DNA of 64,000 nt, taken from an uncultured Gammaproteobacteria bacterium. Its GTDB lineage: Bacteria > Pseudomonadota > Gammaproteobacteria > HK1. Below, piece after piece: positions 24,951 through 32,989 of this stretch. Each line of letters opens with the position of its first letter. The stretch's first letter is position 1. A program made the position numbers and the translations under genes. The DNA is taken from contig OY282378.1 of NCBI GenBank assembly GCA_958295835.1, positions 1,009,001-1,073,000 of the forward strand, read 5' to 3'. Under the pieces are notes generated by a model. That model saw only the letters and a program-made list of their open reading frames with translations, was not told the DNA's origin and searched no databases.

Positions 24951-25891
24951 GTCCGCTTCCTGTAGGCCGCGCTCACCGCGGCGAACGCCACCACCAGCAG
25001 CGTGGCGATCATGGTCACCGCCACGACGGCGGCCTTGGGCCACTGCTGGCCCGACTTGGTGGTGTCGATGATCAGGATGCTGAGGGTCGGCGGCCGGCTG
25101 CCACCCAGGTAGTAGGGGCTGACGAAGTCGCCAAAGGACAGGATGAAGCAGAACACTGCTCCGATGATCAGGCCGACCTTGGCCAGCGGCACGACGACGG
25201 CGAAGACCGTGCGGATTCGGCCGCATCCGAGATTATGCGCCGCCTCGATCAAGGTGCGGTCGACCGCGGCGAGCGAAAAGGTCTGCAGAATGACGACCAG
25301 CGGCAGGCAAAGCGTGAGATAGCCGATCAACGTTCCCAATCCGGTATTGAGCATGATGAATGGATCGAGCCCCAGACGGGCCAGGGCCGCGTTGATCACG
25401 CCATGCTCGGCGATGATGACCTGCCAGGCGTAGATTCGGACCAGATAGCTGGTGAAGAACGGGATGATCAGGAAGAAGATCGCCCATCGGCGAGTCGTGT
25501 CGGAGACCTTGAAGGCCAGCGCGTAGGCGCAGGGAAAGGCGATCAGGCTGGCCGCCACGGTCGACAGCGCGGCGAGCCCGAAGGTCAGGCCGTAGGCATC
25601 CTGGAAGTAGTCCTTTCCATACATGCCGACCCAGTTGACCACGTCGAAACCGGGCACCATGCGATAGTTTCTGACCAGCCAGAAGCTGAGGCAGGCCAGA
25701 AAGACGAGCGGGACCACGAAGAACAGGAGCTGCCACAACACCAGAGGCAGGCTCCAGACCGCCGCATACCAGTCGAGGCGAACGGGACGCACCGCCGCCC
25801 GACGACCCGCCCGACCGCTCCGAGCCGAAACGGTCGGCGGGTCAGATCGAGTGGTGTCCCCGAAGCCGTCCCGCCGGACCATGCGCGTCAT
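24947..25891 (-). CDS. potB: ABC transporter permease, PotB-like
   Basis: A 314-residue permease. ATG 25891 is chosen because it overlaps the stop of the binding-protein gene (ATGA). A polar N-terminal tail of about 45 residues precedes helices starting at WSLPLVLWQLLFFVVPLVFL. The EAA motif is in LIEAAHNLGCGRIRTVFAVV, and SFGDFVSPYYLGG is characteristic of PotB/PotH-like proteins. Confidence 0.88.
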   Translation of the reverse strand: MTRMVRRDGFGDTTRSDPPTVSARSGRAGRRAAVRPVRLDWYAAVWSLPLVLWQLLFFVVPLVFLACLSFWLVRNYRMVPGFDVVNWVGMYGKDYFQDAYGLTFGLAALSTVAASLIAFPCAYALAFKVSDTTRRWAIFFLIIPFFTSYLVRIYAWQVIIAEHGVINAALARLGLDPFIMLNTGLGTLIGYLTLCLPLVVILQTFSLAAVDRTLIEAAHNLGCGRIRTVFAVVVPLAKVGLIIGAVFCFILSFGDFVSPYYLGGSRPPTLSILIIDTTKSGQQWPKAAVVAVTMIATLLVVAFAAVSAAYRKRT

Positions 25892-27072
25892 GCATTCTTG
25901 TATTCGGACCAGAACTCGTTCCACTCCTCGAGGCTTTGCTGCTTCGGTATGTCGCGATAGTGGATGCGGCCTTCATTGATCAAGGTGATCGGGTTGTTGG
26001 GCGCTCCCTCGACCTGCCCCGTGCGCTCGGCCTCCACCGGCGTCCGGTCCTGAAGTGCCTTCATGCCCGATTTGGTGACGGTGAAGCCCGGATATGCCTT
26101 CATGTTGGCCGAGCGGACCTGGCCTTCGGGAGAGAGTGCGTACCGGATGTATTGCCTGACGATGTCCTTCTTCGTCGATGTCGAGACGATCGAGTAGGAC
26201 TCGGTCCACTGGATGCCGCCCTCCCTGGGCACCACCGAGCCGACCGGCGCGCCGTCCTTCTCCAGTACCCCCGTCACCCAATCCCCGATCCCGACGCAAG
26301 CCAGGATCTCGCCGTTCTTCAGCGACGCGAAGGTTCCGCCGTAGTCGAAGAAGCCCTTGACCTGCGGCTTGAGGGAAAGCGTCTTGTCGCGCACCCCGGA
26401 CCAGGCGTCTGCCGAGATGTCGAACGGGCCCGGATCGCTGTTGCCGTTCAACAAGCTTACCTGGCCGAGGTTCGGCAGATGCCAGTCGAAATGGCCGACT
26501 TTGCCGGCCAGCTTCGGGTTCCAGTACACGTCATAGCTCATCGCCTCATCGAGGCTGACATGTTCCGTGTTGTAGGCCACGCCGAGATGACCGAAGCGGG
26601 TGATGACCGAGTAGAGCCTGCCGTCCTTCCAGTGGCCGGGGAACCGGGTGAAGTCGTCATGGAGCATGTCGTCGAAGGGGTAGTCCGCAGGGTTCAACTC
26701 GTCGACCAGATCGCCGCGTTCGATGAGGATGCGGGCGTACTCCGCATCGGTGTGAATGATGTCGAAGGTGCCGGGAGGCGACTGCGCGAGCGCCGCCAGC
26801 ATGTTGTCGCCGCCGGCGTAATACTTCGGCTTGAACTTGACGTTGTGCTCCGCCTCGAATGCTTCGACCATGTCGGGCTCGGCCAGCCCATACCATGACA
26901 GCATGTTGATCTCCACCGTCTCCGCCCGGGCTCGCTGGACATAGGGCGCAAAGGGTGCGACAAGAGCGGTGCCGGCAGCGGCGCCGGCATACTTCAGAAC
27001 CTTGCGCCGCGATGGCTTGAAGATCTTCGATCCGCCATGTATCGGGACTTTCTTTCCAGTGTGCTTCGGCAT
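25888..27072 (-). CDS. potD: Extracellular solute-binding protein, PotD/PotF-like, Tat-exported
   Basis: A 394-residue periplasmic binding protein. The N-terminus contains a twin-arginine motif SRRKVLKYAGAAAGTAL and a cleavage region near QRARAETVEI, so it is probably Tat-exported. The mature part shows polyamine-type SBP features: INMLSWYGLAEPDMVEAFEA, then KYYAGGDNMLAAL and PGTFDIIHTDAEYARIL. ATG 27072 is preferred over 27078 because GGGAGG lies eight bases upstream of it. First gene of the operon with both permeases and the ATPase. Confidence 0.88.
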   Translation of the reverse strand: MPKHTGKKVPIHGGSKIFKPSRRKVLKYAGAAAGTALVAPFAPYVQRARAETVEINMLSWYGLAEPDMVEAFEAEHNVKFKPKYYAGGDNMLAALAQSPPGTFDIIHTDAEYARILIERGDLVDELNPADYPFDDMLHDDFTRFPGHWKDGRLYSVITRFGHLGVAYNTEHVSLDEAMSYDVYWNPKLAGKVGHFDWHLPNLGQVSLLNGNSDPGPFDISADAWSGVRDKTLSLKPQVKGFFDYGGTFASLKNGEILACVGIGDWVTGVLEKDGAPVGSVVPREGGIQWTESYSIVSTSTKKDIVRQYIRYALSPEGQVRSANMKAYPGFTVTKSGMKALQDRTPVEAERTGQVEGAPNNPITLINEGRIHYRDIPKQQSLEEWNEFWSEYKNA

Positions 27073-27445
27073 TTCCATGGCCTCCCTGTGGTCTTCACGT
27101 CTCGGCTTCGACCGGACGTTCGCGTGTTGCGTGGCCGGTGGCCGCGGGATACCTGTGCATCGCCTGCGCAAGCACGCCGTCCGGCCGCGTTCGGCGATCA
27201 TGGTGATTCGAATGGTCCGACAACGGGAATTATCGCGCATTTCCCGCGCCCGGTGTGCCCGGTATCGGCATGATCATCGTTTCCGAGCCCTCGCTTCGTG
27301 CCTCGGTGAGAAATGCGGGTCGACGGCCTCTTTCGGGCTCGACAGCCTTCGTCATGACCCCGTTCCACAACACCGTGAGCCGCTCTGCGACCGCTCCCAC
27401 CATGGCCCTTGAGCCGTCTGCAAACCCACCGGCCGGAGCCGCGCC
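27073..27445. other. Divergent promoter region between the PotD-like operon and the BtpA-fusion gene
   Basis: About 370 bases without a credible gene. It must carry back-to-back promoters, but no convincing -35/-10 pair or operator was found by eye. Confidence 0.4.
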
Positions 27446-28807
27446 GTGAACCGGTTCGAGTTTCGAAAGCGGTTCAAGACGGTGGGACCCGCGGTGCTGG
27501 CGGTCATTCATGCGCGGGACCGCCGGCAAGTCGTGCGCAACGCACAGGTCGCGGCGCGCGAGGGCGCACACGGCGTCTTTCTCATCAATCACGATACTGC
27601 GCTCGAGGGGCTGCTGCCCCTGGTTCGCGAGGTGCGCGACCGGTTCCCGTCGCTCTGGCTCGGTGTCAACTTTCTGGCGGTGACCGGTGCGCGGGCTTTC
27701 CCGGTGCTGGGCGAGCTCGAACGCTCGGGCTGCGTGGTCGACGCGTACTGGGCCGACGACGCCCGCATCGACGAGCACGCGGACGTTCAGCGCGAGGCCG
27801 AGGCGAGCGCCGAGGCGCGCCGGTCGAGCGGCTGGAGCGGGCTCTACCTTGGAGGCACGGCGTTCAAGAAGCAGCGGACGGTGCAGCCCGAGGACTTCGA
27901 AGCGGCGGCGAGGATCGCGGCGCGGTACATGGACGCGGTCACCACATCCGGCGTCGCGACCGGACAGTCGGCGGATGCCTCCAAGATCGAGGCGTTCCGC
28001 GCAGGGTGTGCGGACCAGGCGCTCGCCGTTGCCTCCGGCGTCACCCCGGACAACGCCGGTGTGTATGCGGGTCTGGTGGATGCCATCCTCGTCGCTACCG
28101 GCATCAACCGTACCGGAGACTTCTACGACATCGAGCCGATGCGGCTGCGACGGCTGCTGGCCGCCTGCCGCGAGGCCGGCGCGGGTGAGCCGGAGCCGAG
28201 CCCTGCCGCCGGCTGGTATCTGCCTCTCATGGCTCCGAACGTCAGGGGCGAGCGCTTCGCCTGGCTGGACCCATCGTCGATCTACATCAATGCGAGAGCG
28301 TTTCATGCGCTGGTCGACGATCTGGTCGCACCGTTCGACCCATCCGGAATCGACGTGGTCGCCGGGTTCGATGCCATGGGTTTCGTGCTCGGGAGCGCGA
28401 TTGCGACTCGCCTCGGCAAGGGGTTTCTGACCATTCGCAAGGCGGGGAAGGTGCCGGTCGAGACCGATGTGGTCGATTTCGTGAACTACTCCCGGCGCAC
28501 CCAGCAGATGGAGATGCGCAAGCCGGCGTTCGCGCCGGGGACGCGGGTGCTGCTCGTCGATCAGTGGGTCGAGACCGGGGGCACGATGGGTGCCGGCATC
28601 CGGCTCATCGAGCGCCAGGGAGGAGTCGTGGCCGGGATCGCAACCGTATGCATGGAGGAGAACGACGGAGGTGCGGTCTACCGCGACCGGTACGAGTGCT
28701 CGACCGCGGTGATTCCGGGGACGGCGGCGCAGGACCAGTGCAACCGCAAGACGATGGACCATTTCGCGGCTTTCGATCCTACCTGCTGTTTCCCGGAGAC
28801 TCCGTAG
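27446..28807 (+). CDS. BtpA/SgcQ-family TIM-barrel fused to a phosphoribosyltransferase domain
   Basis: A 453-residue protein starting at GTG with GGAG seven bases upstream. Residues 1 to about 245 are BtpA-like: GVFLINHDTALEGLLPLV, LWLGVNFLAVTG, AVTTSGVATGQSADASKIEA, then VASGVTPDNAGVYAGLVDAI and LVATGINRTGDFYDI. Residues from about 260 form a type I phosphoribosyltransferase, with the PRPP-loop motif VLLVDQWVETGGTMGAGIRL (two acidic-type residues plus TGGT) and the upstream GFDAMGFVLGSAIATRLGKG. A base- or nucleoside-salvage role is plausible for the second half; the catalytic role of BtpA proteins is not established. Divergent from a polyamine-type ABC operon. Confidence 0.75.
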   Translation: MNRFEFRKRFKTVGPAVLAVIHARDRRQVVRNAQVAAREGAHGVFLINHDTALEGLLPLVREVRDRFPSLWLGVNFLAVTGARAFPVLGELERSGCVVDAYWADDARIDEHADVQREAEASAEARRSSGWSGLYLGGTAFKKQRTVQPEDFEAAARIAARYMDAVTTSGVATGQSADASKIEAFRAGCADQALAVASGVTPDNAGVYAGLVDAILVATGINRTGDFYDIEPMRLRRLLAACREAGAGEPEPSPAAGWYLPLMAPNVRGERFAWLDPSSIYINARAFHALVDDLVAPFDPSGIDVVAGFDAMGFVLGSAIATRLGKGFLTIRKAGKVPVETDVVDFVNYSRRTQQMEMRKPAFAPGTRVLLVDQWVETGGTMGAGIRLIERQGGVVAGIATVCMEENDGGAVYRDRYECSTAVIPGTAAQDQCNRKTMDHFAAFDPTCCFPETP

Positions 28808-29049
28808 CCCGCGGAGTCTCCCCGCGTCGTCGGAGCGGGTCCGGTCCCGGCTTCGACTACGGGCGTGGGCGGTCCCGGCATTGCCTCGGTCCGGAATCCG
28901 CGGCCAGTCGGGGCGAGCCGCCGCCGCTCACCCGATCCGTGGTGAGGAGTTGCATTCGGGCCACTGCGTCGTTTCCCGGACTCTTGATATTGGCGATGCG
29001 CGCCCCTATGTCGGCGGGATCCGCGGAGCGGCTGAAGGGGGCCGGGAGC

Positions 29050-29403
29050 ATGCCGATCTACGAATACGAATGCAGAGGGTGCGGTGAACTCCATGAGTTC
29101 ATCCAGAAGTTCAGTGACAGCCCGAAGCGCAAATGTCCGTCCTGCGGAAAGCTCAGGCTCAAGAAGCTGATCAGTGCCGCCGCATTCCATCTCAAGGGCG
29201 ACGGGTGGTACGTCACCGACTTCCGCGACAAGGGCAAGAGCAAGGACAAGGGGAAGTCGGACACCCCCGAGAGCTCCACCGATTCGAAATCGGATTCGAC
29301 ATCCTCCGACACGAAGTCCACGGACTCCAAGTCCACGGACTCGAAGAGCGGAAGCGAATCGAAGACCACCGGCGGGTCCACCGATTCGTCGCGAGCCGCC
29401 TGA
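29050..29403 (+). CDS. FmdB-family zinc-ribbon protein with Ser/Lys-rich tail
   Basis: A 117-residue protein. ATG 29050 gives the canonical start MPIYEYECRGCGELHEFIQK. The paired CxxC motifs (CRGC and CPSC) form a zinc ribbon typical of FmdB/CxxC_CxxC_SSSS regulators. After residue 60 there is a long low-complexity tail of repeating Ser/Thr/Asp/Lys (DTKSTDSKSTDSKSG), much longer than the ribbon needs and likely disordered. Function of the family is poorly known. It converges with pspF. Confidence 0.88.
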   Translation: MPIYEYECRGCGELHEFIQKFSDSPKRKCPSCGKLRLKKLISAAAFHLKGDGWYVTDFRDKGKSKDKGKSDTPESSTDSKSDSTSSDTKSTDSKSTDSKSGSESKTTGGSTDSSRAA

Positions 29404-29429
29404 GCAGCAGCGCTCCGATGCACCGACGT

Positions 29430-30461
29430 TCAGACGAGAGCGTGTTTCTTCAGCAGTCGTCTGAGTTGGTGGTATCCGAGCCCCAGCGCGCGTGCGGTGT
29501 CGCTCTGGTTGTGTCGGGAGGCGTTGAGCGCGCGTTCAAGCAGGTCGCGTTCGAATCGTGCGACCTCGCCCAGGAAATCGGTTGGAGCGCCGGCGGGTCG
29601 GGCGACCCCGGGAGGCTCGAACGCTTCGGCCGGGCGGGCGAGCCCTCGGTGATCGGAGTCGGTATCGACCGAATGCGGAGGCGGACGCCACGGGCTGTCG
29701 AAAGGATCGATGGTCACCGCATCGATCGGTGCACCGGATGACGCCGAGCGATAGACCGCTCTCTCGACCACGTTCTTCAGCTCCCGCACGTTTCCGGGCC
29801 ACGCATGCCCGAGCAGCCGCTCCTCCGCTCTCGGGCCGAACCCCGGGAAGACGTCCTTGGCCAGCGCGCGCGTGATCTCCAGGGCAAAGGCATTCGCGAG
29901 GGTCATGATGTCTGCCGGGCGCGCACGCAACGGCGGGATCGTCACCACCTCGAAAGCGAGTCGATCGAGCAGATCGGCCCGGAACGCACCGCTTCGCGCG
30001 AGCGACGGCAGATCGACGTTCGCCGCGCCGATCACCCGCACGTCGAGCTGAATGGTTCGGCGTCCGCCGACCCGCTCCATCTCGCCGTACTCGATGACCC
30101 GAAGCACCTTCTCCTGTACCGCGGCCGACGCGCTCGGGATCTCGTCGAGCAGCAGGGTTCCGCCGTTGGCGCGCTCGAAGCGGCCCACGTGGTGGCGCTG
30201 CGCGCCGGTGAATGCGCCCGCTTCGTGGCCGAAGAGCTCCGTGTCGAGCAGCGACTCGGCGAGCGCCGCGCAGTTGACCTTGACGAGGGGTCCGTCCCAA
30301 CGGGGTGAGAGGTAGTGCAGGCGGGTGGCGAGCAACTCCTTCCCGGTGCCTCGTTCACCTACCACGAGACACGGCCGATCGATTGCCGCGAGGCGGGAGA
30401 CCTGCTCCTCGACCTCCAGGAAGGTGGGATCTTCACCGAGGATGAATGGCGTATCGGCCAT
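29430..30461 (-). CDS. pspF: PspF, sigma-54-dependent activator of the phage-shock operon
   Basis: A 343-residue enhancer-binding protein without an N-terminal regulatory domain, as is typical of PspF. Start ATG 30461 gives MADTPFILGEDPTFLEVEEQ. The AAA+ domain has Walker A GERGTGKE, the sigma-54-contacting GAFTGA loop (EAGAFTGAQRHHVGRF) and Walker B GGTLLLDEIP. The C-terminal Fis-type HTH is HNQSDTARALGLGYHQLRRL. It is divergent from pspA. PspA normally binds PspF and blocks its ATPase until membrane stress. Candidate binding sites and a sigma-54 promoter lie in the intergenic region. Confidence 0.95.
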   Translation of the reverse strand: MADTPFILGEDPTFLEVEEQVSRLAAIDRPCLVVGERGTGKELLATRLHYLSPRWDGPLVKVNCAALAESLLDTELFGHEAGAFTGAQRHHVGRFERANGGTLLLDEIPSASAAVQEKVLRVIEYGEMERVGGRRTIQLDVRVIGAANVDLPSLARSGAFRADLLDRLAFEVVTIPPLRARPADIMTLANAFALEITRALAKDVFPGFGPRAEERLLGHAWPGNVRELKNVVERAVYRSASSGAPIDAVTIDPFDSPWRPPPHSVDTDSDHRGLARPAEAFEPPGVARPAGAPTDFLGEVARFERDLLERALNASRHNQSDTARALGLGYHQLRRLLKKHALV

Positions 30462-30472
30462 CGGTCGATGAT

Positions 30473-30518
30473 ATCGAAATTCGCTCACATGTAGCGATTC
30501 TTGCGATCGAAATTCGCT
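30473..30518. promoter_or_regulatory. Candidate PspF upstream activating sites (two direct repeats)
   Basis: The 13-mer ATCGAAATTCGCT occurs at 30473-30485 and again at 30506-30518, 33 bases apart (about three helical turns). They lie 55-100 bases upstream of the sigma-54 promoter and next to the pspF start. Their placement matches PspF UAS I/II, which serve both pspA activation and pspF autocontrol. Confidence 0.65.
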
Positions 30519-30570
30519 GATCATCAGCATCAATGCCTCCGGTATTACGATATATCAAGTAGTTACGAGT

Positions 30571-30586
30571 TGGCACACGGTTCGCA
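30571..30586 (+). promoter_or_regulatory. Sigma-54 (-24/-12) promoter of pspABC
   Basis: TGGCACACGGTTCGCA matches the sigma-54 consensus (TGGCAC, then a GC with correct spacing between the GG and GC elements), with one T to C change in the -12 box. It lies 48 bases before the pspA start codon, downstream of the putative PspF sites. Confidence 0.82.
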
Positions 30587-30633
30587 TTCATGGCGTCTGC
30601 AAACTTCCGTTCCCAACCAGGAGACTGACCGTC

Positions 30634-31305
30634 ATGGCGATTTTTTCGCGCATCACCGACATCATCAACGCGAACATCAATGCCCTGCTCGAACGCGCCG
30701 AGGATCCCGAGAAGATGATCCGGCTCATGATCCAGGAGATGGAGGGCACCCTGGTCGAGGTGCGTTCCCAATTGGTGCGGACCATGGCCGACAGACGGGA
30801 GATCGAGCGCAAGATCGAGTGCCTGGACACCAACGGGCGGTACTGGGAGGACAAGGCGGCGTTCGCGCTCGGCAAGGGCCGCGAGGATCTCGCCAAGAGC
30901 GCGCTGCTGGTCAAGCGCAAGCTCGAGGATCAGGCGACGCTGTTGCGCGAGGAGCTCGAGCTTATCGAGGAGAGCCTCGCACGCCATAATGAGGATCTCG
31001 CCAAGCTGCAGGCAAAAATCGACGAGGCGAAGGCCCGCAAGTCCTCCATCGAGCTGCGCATGACCACCGCAAAGGATCGAGTGCGTGTGAAACATGCCCT
31101 GCATGACGACCGTATCGAGGAGGCGCTGAACCGGTACGGGTCGCTCGAGCGCCGAATCGACGAGCTGGAGGCAGGCGCCGAGGTCTACGACATGGGCAAG
31201 GCGAAGACGCTCGAGCAGGAGTTCGCCGAGCTGGAAGCCGAGGCCGACGTGGCGGAGGATCTCGCCCGGCTCAAGGCGCGGGTTGCGGCGGGGGGTCGTG
31301 ATTGA
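30634..31305 (+). CDS. pspA: Phage shock protein A
   Basis: A 223-residue coiled-coil membrane-stress protein. It starts MAIFSRITDIINANINALL with an amphipathic N-terminal helix, followed by DPEKMIRLMIQEMEGTLVEV and long charged coiled coils to the end (FAELEAEADVAEDLARLKAR). It has the usual length for PspA/IM30. PspA binds PspF in resting cells and assembles on damaged inner membrane under stress. AGGAG lies ten bases before the ATG. First gene of pspABC. Confidence 0.97.
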   Translation: MAIFSRITDIINANINALLERAEDPEKMIRLMIQEMEGTLVEVRSQLVRTMADRREIERKIECLDTNGRYWEDKAAFALGKGREDLAKSALLVKRKLEDQATLLREELELIEESLARHNEDLAKLQAKIDEAKARKSSIELRMTTAKDRVRVKHALHDDRIEEALNRYGSLERRIDELEAGAEVYDMGKAKTLEQEFAELEAEADVAEDLARLKARVAAGGRD

Positions 31306-31354
31306 TGCGCGATGTGACCTTCACGCGAATCATCGACCACACGCGGAGAACACA

Positions 31355-31609
31355 GTGGACATGACCTTTCCGTGGGCACTGGCGGTGCCCGGAATCATCT
31401 TCTTCGTCTTCATCGTTCCCCTCTGGATTACGTATCACTACATCACCGTGTGGATGCGCATGCGGGCCGGGGCCGCCAGCCCCGGGAAGGTCGTGATCGA
31501 ACGCGCGGAGCTGGATCGGATGCGTGTCCTCGGCGAGCGACTCGAGCAGAGGATCGAGTCCCTGGAGACGATCCTCGATGCGGAAGCACCCGAGTGGAGA
31601 AAGCGATGA
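31355..31609 (+). CDS. pspB: Phage shock protein B
   Basis: An 84-residue inner-membrane protein. One N-terminal transmembrane helix (ALAVPGIIFFVFIVPLWI) is followed by a cytoplasmic coiled coil (RAELDRMRVLGERLEQRIES). GTG 31355 is chosen because GGAGA lies five bases upstream; ATG 31361 is the alternative. PspB works with PspC to relieve PspA inhibition of PspF. Its stop overlaps the pspC start (ATGA). Confidence 0.93.
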   Translation: MDMTFPWALAVPGIIFFVFIVPLWITYHYITVWMRMRAGAASPGKVVIERAELDRMRVLGERLEQRIESLETILDAEAPEWRKR

Positions 31610-32073
31610 GCCGCCGTCACTCTCATGGTCGAAGGTCCGGACGGCGCCGCGGGCCAATCAAGCGCGTGATACGGGGCCTGGCCGACGCATTCGGCATTCC
31701 GCGCGGCGTGGTCATCGCCGGATTCGTGCTCGGGTTCATCTCCATTCCGCTGCTGACCGTGCTGGTGTTCTTCGCGGCCTTGTACTGGGTGGACTACCCG
31801 GAGCGCACGCGCCGGCAAATGGATGCCGCATATGATTCTGTCAGGCGCGCGGCGAACCGGCTCTGGCGCGGCGTGACGGGTCCGAGACGCAGCGGGGTCG
31901 GAGGGGAGCCGGAGGACCGCGAGTCACGGGAACCGCCGCGCCCGGCAATCGACCCCGGCGTTCTCGCCCGGCGGTTCGAGAGAATCGAGCGCCGGGCGCG
32001 CGCCATCGAGGAGTTCGTCGCCTCGGAGGAGTTCCGCCTCAATCGCGAGTTCCGGCGCATGGAGCGCGAGTAA
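31606..32073 (+). CDS. pspC: Phage shock protein C-like envelope stress protein
   Basis: A 155-residue PspC-domain protein. A basic N-terminus (MSRRHSHGRRSGRRRG) is followed by GLADAFGIPRGVVIAGFVLG, then SIPLLTVLVFFAALYWVDYP as membrane-inserted segments, and a long charged C-terminal helix (FERIERRARAIEEFVASEEF). ATG overlaps the pspB stop, so the two are translationally coupled. Likely the sensor partner of PspB. Confidence 0.9.
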   Translation: MSRRHSHGRRSGRRRGPIKRVIRGLADAFGIPRGVVIAGFVLGFISIPLLTVLVFFAALYWVDYPERTRRQMDAAYDSVRRAANRLWRGVTGPRRSGVGGEPEDRESREPPRPAIDPGVLARRFERIERRARAIEEFVASEEFRLNREFRRMERE

Positions 32074-32098
32074 CCACCGGATTCCCGGTAGATCAGAA

Positions 32099-32119
32099 CC
32101 CTTCCCGCCCTGGGAAGGG
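32099..32119. terminator. Hairpin between pspC and the convergent peroxiredoxin gene
   Basis: CCCTTCCC pairs perfectly with GGGAAGGG around the five-base loop GCCCT. It is placed between two convergent genes and could end both transcripts, but neither side has a strong T-run, so it is a weak call. Confidence 0.45.
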
Positions 32120-32151
32120 ATACCCCCGTCAGAGCAGCAGGATCGCGGCGT

Positions 32152-32799
32152 TCAGCCCAGCGCTGCGACGTCCGCGACCATCTTTCCGGGCTCCGGACGT
32201 CGGGTGTAGTCCACGTCGATGTCGGTCGCCCGAACGATCCCGGTACGATCGACGACGATTCGGGCCGGCACCGGCAGCGTCCAGTCGGCGGACCCGCTCG
32301 ACTCCTCGAGATCGATCCCCAGCCCCAGGTAGACCTCCTTCAGCTCGTCCGGGACGTGGAAGCGCAGTCCGAGCCGTGCTGCATATGCATTCCCCGGATC
32401 GGACAACATCTCGAAGCCGAGCTTGTGCCTGTCGATCATCCGAAGGCTCTTTCCAGCCTTCTGCGGCGTGATCGCGACGAGCCTCGCGCCATGCTTCTCC
32501 AACTCCGGTACGACCGCCTGCAAAGCATACAGCTCTGCGTTGCAGTAGGGTCACCAGTGTCCTCGAAACACGGTGATGACCACCGCGCCCCGGTTGAGGA
32601 GATCCGCCGAGCGCATGACTTGCCCCCGTGCGTTGTCGAGCGCGAACTCGGGGAGCGAATCCCCCACCTTGATGAAGCCGCTCGCAATGCCCGAGTCACG
32701 CAACGCCCGCGTGGCCGCGCCCATCACCGCGCGCTTCTCCGCCGGAATCCGCTTTGCTCCCGCTTCACGGATGGTGTCGAGCTTCTCCGCCAGACTCAT
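32152..32799 (-). CDS. Peroxiredoxin (AhpC/TSA type), probable selenoprotein with in-frame TGA as Sec83
   Basis: The frame from ATG 32799 reads through one TGA at 32553-32551 and continues to a stop at 32152, giving 215 residues. The TGA falls exactly at the peroxidatic cysteine position: VFRGHW-(TGA)-PYCNAEL, where relatives have a WCPYC active site. Everything on both sides is a complete thioredoxin-fold peroxiredoxin ([20 protein letters not shown] before; [20 protein letters not shown] and [19 protein letters not shown] after). A hairpin with the geometry of a bacterial SECIS follows the TGA at once. The most economical reading is selenocysteine at the active site (U-x-x-C), reducing peroxides with thiol partners. 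The alternative, a nonsense mutation, would have to hit the catalytic codon by chance. Confidence 0.82.
32518..32545 (-). promoter_or_regulatory. Bacterial SECIS element for the peroxiredoxin
   Basis: Directly after the TGA the mRNA can form a stem of CUGCAACGCA with UGCUUUGCAG (nine of ten pairs, one C-U mismatch) closing an eight-base loop GAGCUGUA. The loop begins with G, 16 bases after the TGA, within the spacing known for bacterial SECIS hairpins recognised by SelB. Confidence 0.72.
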
Positions 32800-32989
32800 T
32801 CCATTGTCCTCCGCCGCCGAGTCGAGTTGGGACGCCAGGATACCACCGGCAGCTTCGCGGATGACTCGGATCCGGAGGTTCCGTGCGATCAGGGTTCGTC
32901 ACCGGCCCGGCCTCCGCTACACGATACGGTTGCGAGGCGAAACGCCAGTCCTTACCATCGCGCGCTTCGTGCTCCCCGGCTTCAATGCG

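Noticed and set aside
32551..32553. Nonsense mutation making the peroxiredoxin a pseudogene
   Set aside because: The TGA is at the catalytic Cys codon, the downstream frame is perfectly preserved, and a SECIS-like hairpin follows at the expected distance. Kept as the alternative hypothesis only.
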